NCBI RefSeq assembly: GCF_030388665.1 | Contig: NZ_CP128846.1 | Coordinates: 3,388,001-3,452,000, forward strand | DNA: 64,000 bases | From: Streptomyces flavofungini | GTDB lineage: Bacteria; Actinomycetota; Actinomycetes; Streptomycetales; Streptomycetaceae | Direction of reading: 5' to 3' | In this document: positions 42,441 through 50,051 of the stretch, one piece after another | How positions within the stretch are numbered: the stretch's first letter is position 1 | Layout: the number at the start of each line of letters is the position of its first letter | The notes under the pieces: generated by a model | What the model was told of the DNA's origin: nothing | The model's input: the letters and a program-made list of their open reading frames with translations, nothing else | Database searches by the model: none | Translations under genes and position numbers: made by a program

Positions 42441-43079
42441 CTACGTCGCCGGGTACTTGCGGGCCGAGGTCACCTGGCAGGAGTAGACGAGGCGGTCGTT
42501 GGTGCTGTACGGCGCGTGCATCTTGACGGTCCGGTCGCCGCCCGAGGAGACGGTCACCGTGTCGCTCCGGTAGGCGATGGTCCTGCTCGCGACCGCGGAG
42601 CTGGGGGACTGGCCGACCTTGAACACCACCGAGAAGGAGTACCGGAACGCCTGGTCGGAAGAGGAGTTCTGGATGTCGACGTCGTAGTTGATCCGCCCGG
42701 TGCTGCGCTCGTAGCTGCAGTTCTGGCCGATCACCTCGCCGATGGCGTTCGAGTCGTACGTCGGCTGGCTGCTGCTGCCGCCGGAGCTGAGCCCGCCCGA
42801 GCCGCTGGACCCGCCGGAGGTGAGCCCGCCCGAGCCGCTGGAGCCACCGGAGCTGAGCCCGCCGGACTCGCTGGAGCCGCCCGACGACGTGCCCGGGGTG
42901 TCGGGCAGTCCGCTGGGCCTCGGCGACAGCGAGGGGCCCGGCATGGTCGGCATGGTCGGTGGCGCGGGCGCGTCGCCGCCGCCGAAGGCCTTGTCCTCCG
43001 GGTCGTCGGTGCAACCGGAGAGCACGGCGACGGCGGTGAGAGCGAGAGCGGCGGCGCCGACGGTGCGACGAACACGCAT
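42441..43079 (-). CDS. Secreted lipoprotein with Ser/Gly repeat linker
   Basis: 212 residues from ATG 43079 behind GGGGGATC. Signal peptide with lipobox LSGC (residues 20-23 approximately), a Pro-rich stretch and a linker with three 11-residue SGGSSGSGGLT-like repeats encoded by 33-bp units near 42778-42880. The C-terminal domain (YERSTGRINYDVDIQNSSSD; YSFSVVFKVGQSPSSAVAS) is beta-rich with two Cys. Cell-surface protein of unknown function. Confidence 0.82.
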   Translation of the reverse strand: MRVRRTVGAAALALTAVAVLSGCTDDPEDKAFGGGDAPAPPTMPTMPGPSLSPRPSGLPDTPGTSSGGSSESGGLSSGGSSGSGGLTSGGSSGSGGLSSGGSSSQPTYDSNAIGEVIGQNCSYERSTGRINYDVDIQNSSSDQAFRYSFSVVFKVGQSPSSAVASRTIAYRSDTVTVSSGGDRTVKMHAPYSTNDRLVYSCQVTSARKYPAT

Positions 43080-43401
43080 GTACTGATCCCCCGAGTACTG
43101 AATTCTTCCGACAGTTCGCACAGAGCGGACGGCGCGAACAAATGATTGAAAGGCGAAGAGCCCCGGGCAGGCTACCCGGTCGCTCCCGGAAATCCGTCGG
43201 AGGCCGCACCCGTAGCACACCCGTAGCGCACCCGTAGCGCACCCGTTGCGCTCCCGTACCCATCCTGTAGCTCGCCCCGGCGCCCTCGTCTGCCGTACGG
43301 CACCGACCCGCGTCCTCGGGGTCCATGGCCGCACGGACCCCTTGGTACCTTGACCGCTCCCGCACTCATGCGCAGGGAGTACATCCACCATCGGGGGACC
43401 C
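43080..43401. other. Divergent intergenic region with tandem 11-mers
   Basis: 322 bases between the lipoprotein gene (minus) and the membrane protein gene (plus). Apart from the 11-bp repeats at 43208-43260 I see no RNA gene or clear promoter. Confidence 0.45.
43208..43260. repeat. 11-bp tandem repeats (ACCCGTAGCGC), four units plus a partial fifth
   Basis: Units at 43208-43218, 43219-43229, 43230-43240 and 43241-43251 are ACCCGTAGCAC, two exact ACCCGTAGCGC and ACCCGTTGCGC, then a partial TCCCGTACC. The 11-bp period places each copy on the same DNA face. Located about 130 bp upstream of one gene start and 140 bp upstream of the other. Confidence 0.88.
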
Positions 43402-44025
43402 ATGAGCCAGTCCTGGCAGCCACAGCCACCGCAGTACGGCCAGCAGCCGCAGTACGGCCAGCCACCACAGCAGCCGGGATACGGCTATCCGGGCCCGGGC
43501 CAGAACATGGGCCCCTACCCTCCCCAGCAGCCGATGCCGCACGGCTACCCCTACGCACCCGGCTTCCCGCCGCCCGGCGGCGCGCAGCCGGGCCGGGCCT
43601 TCTTCCTCGGCCTGATCGTCTCGGCGGGCCTCAGCCTCGCCTACGCGGGCATCCTGTTCGCCAGTCACGAGGACCTCTCGCGGGTGGGGCTCCAGGCCAG
43701 CTATCTGGCCTGTGCCGCGGTGCTCGCGGTGGTCGTGGGCGTGGTGACCGGCCGCACCGGCGGCCGCGACGCGGGACCGGCCGTCTGGGCCGCCGTCCTG
43801 GCCGCCCTCGGCGCGTACCTGGGCGTCGCCAACGGCTATGTGTTCACCCTGCTCGACATCGGCGGCACCGACCTCCTGGAGACGGTGCTGGACAACGAGC
43901 CCATGGCTCCGCACAAGTTCTGGTGGAAGCGCGTCGACGCCGGCTTCGCCCTGGCGGGCCTGGCCGTGGCCATGGTCGGCGCCTACGCCGTGAACCGCGC
44001 GGTCAGCAAGAAGCAGCCGCACTGA
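43402..44025 (+). CDS. Membrane protein with Pro/Gln/Tyr-rich N-terminus
   Basis: 207 residues from ATG 43402. The first 65 residues are QPPQYGQQPQYGQ-type low complexity, expected to be disordered. Four membrane helices follow (FFLGLIVSAGLSLAYAGILF; ASYLACAAVLAVVVGVVTG; VWAAVLAALGAYLGV; FALAGLAVAMVGAYAV) with a Lys-rich C-terminus. Common Streptomyces architecture of unknown role. It ends just before a strong terminator. Confidence 0.8.
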   Translation: MSQSWQPQPPQYGQQPQYGQPPQQPGYGYPGPGQNMGPYPPQQPMPHGYPYAPGFPPPGGAQPGRAFFLGLIVSAGLSLAYAGILFASHEDLSRVGLQASYLACAAVLAVVVGVVTGRTGGRDAGPAVWAAVLAALGAYLGVANGYVFTLLDIGGTDLLETVLDNEPMAPHKFWWKRVDAGFALAGLAVAMVGAYAVNRAVSKKQPH

Positions 44026-44026
44026 G

Positions 44027-44078
44027 TACGTGAAGGGGGGATGCGCGGCCGGGTCGCCGCGCATCCCCCCTTCACGTA
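44027..44078. terminator. Bidirectional terminator, 22-bp perfect stem
   Basis: Perfect 22-bp inverted repeat (begins TACGTGAAGGGGGG at 44027, ends CCCCCCTTCACGTA at 44078) with an 8-base loop, between the plus-strand membrane gene stop and the convergent permease stop. Confidence 0.92.
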
Positions 44079-44100
44079 CCGCCGGACACCGGAGTCACGG

Positions 44101-45609
44101 CTACACGAACAGGCTCACCACCGCCGCCACCACGAACCCCGCGACCGAGAGCACCGACTCCAGGACCGTCCAGGTCTTCAGGGTGTCGCGCTCGGAGATG
44201 CCGAAGTACTTCGCCACGATCCAGAAGCCGCCGTCGTTGACGTGCGAGGCGAAGATCGAGCCCGCGGAGATGGCCATGATGACCAGGGCGGTGAAGGCGT
44301 TGGAGTAGTCGCCCTCGGCGAGCAGCGGCGCGACGATGCCCGCCGTGGTGACGATCGCGACCGTCGCCGAACCCTGGGCCACGCGCAGGACCAGGGAGAT
44401 GAGGTACGCGAGGACGATGACCGGCAGACCCACGTCGTTGAAGGTGTCGGCGAGGGCGCCCGCGACGCCGCTGCCCTTGAGCACGGCACCGAAGACCCCG
44501 CCCGCGCCGACCACGAGCAGGATGTTGCCGACCGGCTTCAGGGACGCCGTGGACACCGTCTCCAGGGACTTGCGGGACCAGCCGCGGCGGATGCCCAGCA
44601 GGTAGTACGCCATCAGGAGCGCGATCGTCAGGGCGACGAAGGGGTGGCCGAAGAACTCGATCACGCTGCGGAGTGTGGAAGGGTCGAAGGCGATGGAGGA
44701 GAACGTCGCGAGCAGGATGAGCAGCAGCGGGGTGCCGATGATCAGGAATACGGTGCTCAGCGCGACCGGCTGCTCCGTCGGGGTCAGGCCCTGCGCGCGC
44801 TGCTCCTCGGCGACGGCCGCCTTCGCCTCCTCGGAGGCCTCCAGCATGTCCTGCGGTACGGGGACGAAGATCCGCTTGCCGATCCAGGCGGCGAACACCC
44901 AAGCCGCGAGCACGGCCGGGACGCCGCAGACGACGCCCATGAGGATGACCCAGCCGAGGTCCACCTTCAGCAGTCCGGCCGCCGCCACGGGCCCGGGGTG
45001 CGGGGGCAGGAAGGCGTGCGTCATGGACAGGCCCGCGAGCAGCGGCAGGCAGTACAGGAGGATCGACTTGCCGCTGCGCTTGGCGGCGGCGTACACGATC
45101 GGCGCGAGGACGAAGATGCCGACGTCGAAGAAGACCGGGATGCCGAAGATGAGGCCGGTCAGGCCCATGGCCACGGGGGCGCGCTTCTCGCCGAAGAGGT
45201 CGAGGAGGCGCTTGGAAAGCACCTCGGCGCCGCCGGAGACCTCCAGGATCGCGCCGAGCATGGTGCCGAGGCCGATGATGATCGCGACATGGCCGAGGAT
45301 GCCGCCCATGCCGGACTCGATGAGGGAGACGGCGTCCGACTTCTGGACGGTGCCGAAGAGTTCGGTGACCGAGAGGCCCGCTGCCAGGCCGACGGCTATG
45401 GAGACCGCGAGGAGCGCGACGAACGGCTGGAGCCTGACCTTGATGATCAGGAAGAGCAGGAGCAGGATGCCGAGGGCCGCGACGGTCAGCAGGCCCGCCG
45501 TGCCGTCGATCAGGGCCATCAGGCCACCGGTGTGCGGGGTCTGCGGCGGGTCGGAGGCGGCGAGCGCGGTGAGGGCTCCGGCGGAGCCCGAGGGGGCGAA
45601 CGGGGACAT
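44101..45609 (-). CDS. GntP family permease (gluconate / D-serine type)
   Basis: 502 residues from ATG 45609, about 12-14 membrane helices. Family motifs: IIIGLGTMLGAILEVSGGAE, FGIPVFFDVGIFVLAPIVYA, THAFLPPHPGPVAAA and SATVAIVTTAGI. The GntP family includes gluconate permeases and the D-serine transporter DsdX. Here it sits on the strand of ridA, an IclR regulator and a sugar-acid kinase, opposite D-amino acid genes, so either a sugar acid or a D-amino acid may be the substrate. About 235 bp separate it from ridA. Confidence 0.92.
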   Translation of the reverse strand: MSPFAPSGSAGALTALAASDPPQTPHTGGLMALIDGTAGLLTVAALGILLLLFLIIKVRLQPFVALLAVSIAVGLAAGLSVTELFGTVQKSDAVSLIESGMGGILGHVAIIIGLGTMLGAILEVSGGAEVLSKRLLDLFGEKRAPVAMGLTGLIFGIPVFFDVGIFVLAPIVYAAAKRSGKSILLYCLPLLAGLSMTHAFLPPHPGPVAAAGLLKVDLGWVILMGVVCGVPAVLAAWVFAAWIGKRIFVPVPQDMLEASEEAKAAVAEEQRAQGLTPTEQPVALSTVFLIIGTPLLLILLATFSSIAFDPSTLRSVIEFFGHPFVALTIALLMAYYLLGIRRGWSRKSLETVSTASLKPVGNILLVVGAGGVFGAVLKGSGVAGALADTFNDVGLPVIVLAYLISLVLRVAQGSATVAIVTTAGIVAPLLAEGDYSNAFTALVIMAISAGSIFASHVNDGGFWIVAKYFGISERDTLKTWTVLESVLSVAGFVVAAVVSLFV

Positions 45610-45816
45610 CGTTGACCTCGTAAGTGCATGGGGCTTTCTGGGCAGGGGGGATCGCGGTGGGGCGCCCCGTGGGTGGCGGGCGTCCCTCCGTGACGACAGA
45701 CGTGCGGTGGGGGGTGCCGACGCGGCGGGCGCGGGCGGGGATGGGCCCGCGGCCGCGGCGTCGGAGGGATCAGCGCGCGCTCGGCGGCGCTGGAGGGCTC
45801 GGCCGGTGCCGAGGAG

Positions 45817-45855
45817 GCTCAGCCGAGGGGGCTCAGCCGAGGAGCTCAGCCGAGG
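45817..45855. repeat. 12-bp repeat GCTCAGCCGAGG, three copies
   Basis: Copies at 45817-45828, 45831-45842 and 45844-45855; the last contains the ridA stop codon. The gene end was apparently duplicated by slippage, leaving two extra copies downstream of the stop. Confidence 0.85.
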
Positions 45856-46256
45856 ACGGCGAGCGCGTCGATCTCGATGAGCAGGCCCTTGGGCAGGCCG
45901 ACGTACACGGTGGTGCGGGCGGACGCCGGGGCCTTGAGGCCCTGCTCCTCGAAGTACTGGTTGTAGATCTCGTTCATCTCCGCGAAGTGGTCCACGTCCG
46001 TGAGGTAGACGCGCATCATCATCACGTCGTCCCAGGTGGCGCCGCCCTCTTCGAGGATCGCCTTGACGTTGGCGAAGGTCTGCAGGGTCTGCTCGCGCAG
46101 GGTGGGGCCCGCGGGGGTGGGGGCCTTGCCCTCCTCGGCGGGCAGGAAGCCGACCTGACCCGCGACCTGGAGGATGTTGCCCTTCTTGACGCCGTGCGAG
46201 AACTTCGCGGGCGGGGCGGTGTGGGTGGCGGGGGTGATGGCGGTCTTCTCGCTCAT
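45846..46256 (-). CDS. ridA: RidA family enamine/imine deaminase
   Basis: 136 residues from ATG 46256. YjgF/YER057c/UK114 pattern: GNILQVAGQVGFLPAEE, QTFANVKAILEEGGATWDDV and a late catalytic Arg in APASARTTVYVGLPKGLLIE with Glu in IEIDALAV. Hydrolyses reactive enamine/imine intermediates released by PLP-dependent dehydratases to keto acids plus ammonia. Adjacent to an IclR regulator and opposite a D-amino acid deaminase, the sort of enzyme that makes its substrate. Confidence 0.92.
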   Translation of the reverse strand: MSEKTAITPATHTAPPAKFSHGVKKGNILQVAGQVGFLPAEEGKAPTPAGPTLREQTLQTFANVKAILEEGGATWDDVMMMRVYLTDVDHFAEMNEIYNQYFEEQGLKAPASARTTVYVGLPKGLLIEIDALAVLG

Positions 46257-46338
46257 GAACTTGCTCTTTCCTTCAGGGGTGTTACGGGGTGCTGGGTGCC
46301 GAGTGGCGCCGGGCCGGCAAAGCCCGGGTTCCCTGGGA

Positions 46339-47091
46339 CTACTTCTCCGGGGCGTGGCCCGAGTACTCCCTGCTGATGGCCTCCGCCGTCCGCCGCACCA
46401 GCGGCAGCAGGCGCAGGAGTTCCTCGGCGGTGACCACGACGTTCGGGGCGGACACCGACATGGCGGCGACGACCCGGCCGTCCGCGCCGCGGATGGGGGC
46501 GCCGACGCAGTTGATGGACTCCTCGTGGCCGCCGAGGTCGGTGGCCCAGCCCTGTTCGCGCACCTGCGCCAGCTCCTTGAGGAAGGCGGCGGCGTTGGGT
46601 GTGGAACGGGACGTGTACGCGGGATAGTCGAGCTTCTCCGCGAAGGCGCGGCGCTCGGCCTCGGGAAAGTCGGAGAGCAGCAGCTTGGCGACGGCGGCGA
46701 CGGTGATGGCGACGGGCTTGCCGATGCGCGAGTACATGCGGACCGGGTAGCGGCTCTCGACCTTGTCGATGTAGAGGACTTCCTGCTCCTCGTACACGGC
46801 GAGGTGGACGGTGTGGCCGCACTTCTCGTTGAGGGCGAGCAGGTGCGGGTGCGCGATCTCGCGTACGTCGAGGTTCTCCACGGCCTCCTGGGCGAGGGCG
46901 AAGAGCCGGGCGCCCAGGCGGTAGCGCTGGTCGGACTGGCGGAAGACCAGGCCGTGTTCGTGCAGGGTGCGCAGGAGGCGCAGGGCCGTGGACTTGTGCA
47001 CGCCGAGGCGGTCGGCGACCTGGCCGAGGTCGGCGGGGCCCTCGGCGAGCAGCGGCAGGATGGACAGGGCGCGGTCGACGGTCTGGCTCAT
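46339..47091 (-). CDS. IclR family transcriptional regulator
   Basis: 250 residues from ATG 47091, overlapping the kinase stop (ATGA). N-terminal winged helix (SQTVDRALSILPLLAEGPAD; RLGVHKSTALRLLRTLHEHG) and a GAF-like effector domain (GHTVHLAVYEEQEVLYIDKV; TDLGGHEESINCVGAPI). IclR regulators respond to small acids such as KDG or pyruvate-type ligands. Its likely operator is the palindrome in the divergent promoter at 48281-48299. Co-translated with the kinase. Confidence 0.94.
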   Translation of the reverse strand: MSQTVDRALSILPLLAEGPADLGQVADRLGVHKSTALRLLRTLHEHGLVFRQSDQRYRLGARLFALAQEAVENLDVREIAHPHLLALNEKCGHTVHLAVYEEQEVLYIDKVESRYPVRMYSRIGKPVAITVAAVAKLLLSDFPEAERRAFAEKLDYPAYTSRSTPNAAAFLKELAQVREQGWATDLGGHEESINCVGAPIRGADGRVVAAMSVSAPNVVVTAEELLRLLPLVRRTAEAISREYSGHAPEK

Positions 47092-48182
47092 GACGTACGT
47101 ACCTCCTCGTCGGCCACGGCGGTGGCCCGGGTCGGGTCGGCCGCCGTCCAGCCGGGGCGAAGACGCAGTGTCTCCCAGTCGGCGGGGTCCAGGGCGGCGA
47201 GGGTGTCGGCGTGGCCGCGGGACGGCGGGGTCGCGAGGTCGCCGGGGACGGTGAGGGCGGCGGCGGCCATCAGGTGGCCGTGGCGCAGGCGGCGTTCGGC
47301 GGGCAGGCCACGCAGGGTCGCGGAGAGGAAACCGGCGGCGAAGGCGTCCCCGGCGCCGACGGGTGCGACGACGTCGACGCGCAGGGCGGGGACGCGGGTG
47401 ACGGTGTCGCGGCCGGTGGCGTGGTCGGCGGCGAAGGCGGTCGCGCCGCGGGCGCCCTGCTTGACGACGAGGACGGCGGGCTCGGGCAGCGCCGCCCGGA
47501 TCGCGGCCGGGCCGCCGGTGACGTCCCAGGCCGCCGCGGCCTCGTCCTCGCCGACGAAGACGAGGTCGGCGCCGCGGGCGAGGTCGAGCAGTACGTCGGC
47601 GCCGTCGCCGTCGCCGTCGCGCCACAGCCCCGGCCGGTGGTTGACGTCGAAGGAGACCAGGGAGCGGCGTCCTGGCTTGCGGTCGCACAGGTCGCGGACG
47701 AGGGCGAGGCAGTCGGCGGAGAGGGCGGCGGTGATGCCGGAGAGGTGCAGGACGCGGCCCGACCACAGGGCGTCGTACGGCATGGTCGCGGGGGACATCG
47801 CGGAGGCGGCGGAGCCCGCGCGGTAGTAGACGACCTCGTGGGCGTCGGCGGTGCGGTCGTCGGCGGTGCGGAAGTAGATGCCGGTGGGGCGGTGCGGGTC
47901 GCGGCCGACGGCGGAGGTGTCGACGCCGTACTGCCCGATCGTCTCGACCAGGTGGTCGCCGAACCCGTCGGCGCCGACGCGGCTGACCCAGCGGGTGCGG
48001 TGGCCCGCGGCGGCCAGGGCGCAGGCGACGTTCGACTCGGCGCCGCCGATGCCGCGGGCGAACGACGGTACGTCGGCGAGGCGTCCCGGGCGCGACGGCA
48101 GGAACGTCACCATGGACTCGCCCACCGCGACCACGTCGGTGTCCAGGGAGTTCGTGTCTCCGGCGGCGCCTGCTCGGGTCAC
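47088..48182 (-). CDS. PfkB family sugar-acid kinase (2-keto-3-deoxygluconate kinase-like)
   Basis: 364 residues from GTG 48182; the exact start is uncertain since GAGAGG is 13 bases away. Ribokinase-fold pattern: VAVGESMVTFLPSRPGRLAD, GGAESNVACALAAAGHRTRW, VVYYRAGSAASAM and signature VDVVAPVGAGDAFAAGFLSA with the catalytic Asp in GAGD. The AESNVA and YYR segments favour 2-keto-3-deoxygluconate kinases. A much longer open frame upstream is antisense to the deaminase gene and was not used. Confidence 0.88.
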   Translation of the reverse strand: MTRAGAAGDTNSLDTDVVAVGESMVTFLPSRPGRLADVPSFARGIGGAESNVACALAAAGHRTRWVSRVGADGFGDHLVETIGQYGVDTSAVGRDPHRPTGIYFRTADDRTADAHEVVYYRAGSAASAMSPATMPYDALWSGRVLHLSGITAALSADCLALVRDLCDRKPGRRSLVSFDVNHRPGLWRDGDGDGADVLLDLARGADLVFVGEDEAAAAWDVTGGPAAIRAALPEPAVLVVKQGARGATAFAADHATGRDTVTRVPALRVDVVAPVGAGDAFAAGFLSATLRGLPAERRLRHGHLMAAAALTVPGDLATPPSRGHADTLAALDPADWETLRLRPGWTAADPTRATAVADEEVRTS

Positions 48183-48280
48183 GTCGGTGTCAGCCTCTCG
48201 CTCGCTTCGCTCGCCCGCCGGATCCGTTGACCCGGCGTTGGCTCGGATGTTAGACAGCAGTAAGCGACATACGCAATGAA

Positions 48281-48299
48281 CGTTGCATATTGTGCAACG
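48281..48299. promoter_or_regulatory. 19-bp palindromic operator candidate (IclR-type)
   Basis: CGTTGCA-TATTG-TGCAACG, perfect 7-bp arms with a 5-base centre, in the AT-richer stretch between the divergent kinase and deaminase genes. Length and symmetry fit an IclR-family site, and the regulator gene is in the adjoining operon. It lies about 85 bp before the deaminase start and about 100 bp before the kinase start. Confidence 0.65.
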
Positions 48300-48383
48300 C
48301 CCACGACGGGGGCGTTGCGAAGCCACACCGAGGAGCTCGCGCAGCGCCAGGCTGACGGGCCCGAAGAGCCGAGGAGGCGCCCC

Positions 48384-49694
48384 ATGGCCGCCGACAAGCC
48401 CGCCCCCGCCGACCGCCGCGCGCACGCCGCCCAGCGCCTCGCCGACGAGCCGATCGACCACCGCTTCAAGGCGCTGCCGCCGGACGCCGACGGGCTGACC
48501 GTCGGCGAGCTCACCGCCGAGCGCCGCAACCTCTTCACCGGTGGCTTCACCACCCCCGTGCTCGCCCTGTCCGCCGAGCGCCTGGAGCACAACCTCGCGC
48601 TCATGGAGGAGTACGCCACCCGGCACGCCCTCGCCTTCGCGCCGCACGGCAAGACGTCCATGGCTCCCCAGCTCTTCGAGCGCCAACTCGCCCACGGCGC
48701 CTGGGGGATCACCCTCGCCGTGCCCCACCAGGTGCGCGTGGCCCGCGAGTTCGGCATCGAGCAGATCTTCCTCGCCAACGAGCTCGTCGACGCGGCCGCG
48801 CTGCGCTGGCTCGCCGCCGAGCTCGACGCCGACCCCGACTTCCGCTTCATCTGCTACGTCGACTCGGTGCGCGGCGTGGAGCTGATGGACGCTGCCCTGC
48901 GCTCGGCGGGCGCGCGCCGCCCCGTCGACGTCGTCGTCGAACTCGCCGCCGGTGACGGTGCCCGCACCGGCGCCCGGACCGAGGCCGACTGCGCCGCCGT
49001 CGCCGACGCCGTCGCCGCCGTCGGGACGCTGCGGCTCGTCGGCGTCGCCGGGTACGAGGGGGAGGTGCCGGACGCCACGCCCGAGCGGGTGCACGCCTGG
49101 CTGCGGCGGCTCGTCGCGCTCGCCGAGGAGTTCGACGTGGCGGGACGCTTCAAGTCCGGCGGGGTCGACGAGATCGTCCTCAGTGCCGGGGGGTCCGCGT
49201 GGTTCGACGCGGTGGCCGACGAGTTCGCCTCCGTCCCCTCGCTCTCCCTGCCCGTCCTCAAGCTGCTCCGCTCCGGGGCGTACGTCTCCCACGACGACGG
49301 GCACTACGCGCATCTCACCCCCTTCAACCGCGTCCCCTCGGAGGGGGCCCTCCAGCCCGCCTTCCGGCTGTGGGCGCAGGTCGTCTCGCGTCCCACGGCC
49401 GAGCAGGCCTTCGTCAACGCCGGTAAGCGGGATGCCGCGTACGACCTGGACCTGCCCGTCGCGCAGGTCGTCCGGCGGGCCGACGGGACGCAGGCCCCCG
49501 CCGACGGGGTCACCGTGACCGGGCTCTCCGACCAGCACGGGTGGCTCCGGACCGCCTCCGGCGCGGAGTTGGAGGTCGGGGACTGGGTGGGGCTCGGCCT
49601 CTCCCACCCCTGCACCTCCTTCGACAAGTGGCAGCTGATTCCTCTCGTCGAGGCGGACGGAACGGTCACGGACTACATCCGCACCTACTTCTGA
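48384..49694 (+). CDS. D-amino acid deaminase (D-serine dehydratase-like, alanine racemase fold)
   Basis: 436 residues from ATG 48384 behind GAGGAGG. N-terminal PLP barrel of the alanine racemase type: GFTTPVLALSAERLEHNLAL, AFAPHGKTSMAPQLFERQL with the PLP Lys, and GITLAVPHQVRVAREFGIEQ. C-terminal metal-binding beta domain includes GLGLSHPCTSFDKWQL with conserved His and Cys. This class converts D-serine or similar D-amino acids to keto acids plus ammonia through an enamine, matching the ridA gene opposite. Divergent from the kinase/IclR/ridA run. Confidence 0.88.
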   Translation: MAADKPAPADRRAHAAQRLADEPIDHRFKALPPDADGLTVGELTAERRNLFTGGFTTPVLALSAERLEHNLALMEEYATRHALAFAPHGKTSMAPQLFERQLAHGAWGITLAVPHQVRVAREFGIEQIFLANELVDAAALRWLAAELDADPDFRFICYVDSVRGVELMDAALRSAGARRPVDVVVELAAGDGARTGARTEADCAAVADAVAAVGTLRLVGVAGYEGEVPDATPERVHAWLRRLVALAEEFDVAGRFKSGGVDEIVLSAGGSAWFDAVADEFASVPSLSLPVLKLLRSGAYVSHDDGHYAHLTPFNRVPSEGALQPAFRLWAQVVSRPTAEQAFVNAGKRDAAYDLDLPVAQVVRRADGTQAPADGVTVTGLSDQHGWLRTASGAELEVGDWVGLGLSHPCTSFDKWQLIPLVEADGTVTDYIRTYF

Positions 49695-50051
49695 CCCGTG
49701 CGGCTGGGCCGGGGGCACCCCCGCTATCGGCGCTCCGCGCCTCGTCCTCAACGCCGGACAGGCTCTCTCCCACCCGCCCGCCCAACCTTGGCCCAGCCGA
49801 GCAACAGCCCGGCACCATCCGCCCCCGACACAGCCCACGCCGCAGCGCCTTTGCGGCCCGCCCGGGGGAAGTTCTCAGCCCGTCCGGCGCTTGAGGACGA
49901 GGCGCGGAGCGCCGATCGAGGGCGGACCGTCCCGCCCTAAGGGGACGCCCACCCCCGGGGTCCAGGGGCGGAGCCCCGGGATCGGAGAAGGGGCGGGACT
50001 GGGGCGCCCCGCGAAGGACACCACCCCGCACCAGCAGAAAGGCACCCCACC
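49695..50051. other. Intergenic stretch with inverted REP-like repeats
   Basis: 357 bases between the deaminase and deacylase genes. Dominated by two facing copies of a GGCGCTTGAGGACGAGGCGC-type repeat (listed separately). An AAAGG site precedes the deacylase ATG. No clear promoter. Confidence 0.5.
49727..49915. repeat. REP-like intergenic repeat, inverted pair
   Basis: A copy of GTCCGGCGCTTGAGGACGAG...GCGGAGCGCCGA lies at 49879-49915 and an inverted copy at 49727-49762, able to pair over a 116-base spacer. Related copies occur at 57570-57670. This is a dispersed intergenic repeat of the Streptomyces REP-like type. Confidence 0.8.

Noticed and set aside
43208..43260. 11-bp repeats considered as CRISPR or replication iterons
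   Set aside because: No spacers, no cas or replication gene nearby; retained only as a repeat.
47088..49838. A 916-residue minus-strand frame that includes the kinase
   Set aside because: Its N-terminal two thirds are antisense to the D-amino acid deaminase; only the kinase part has family motifs.
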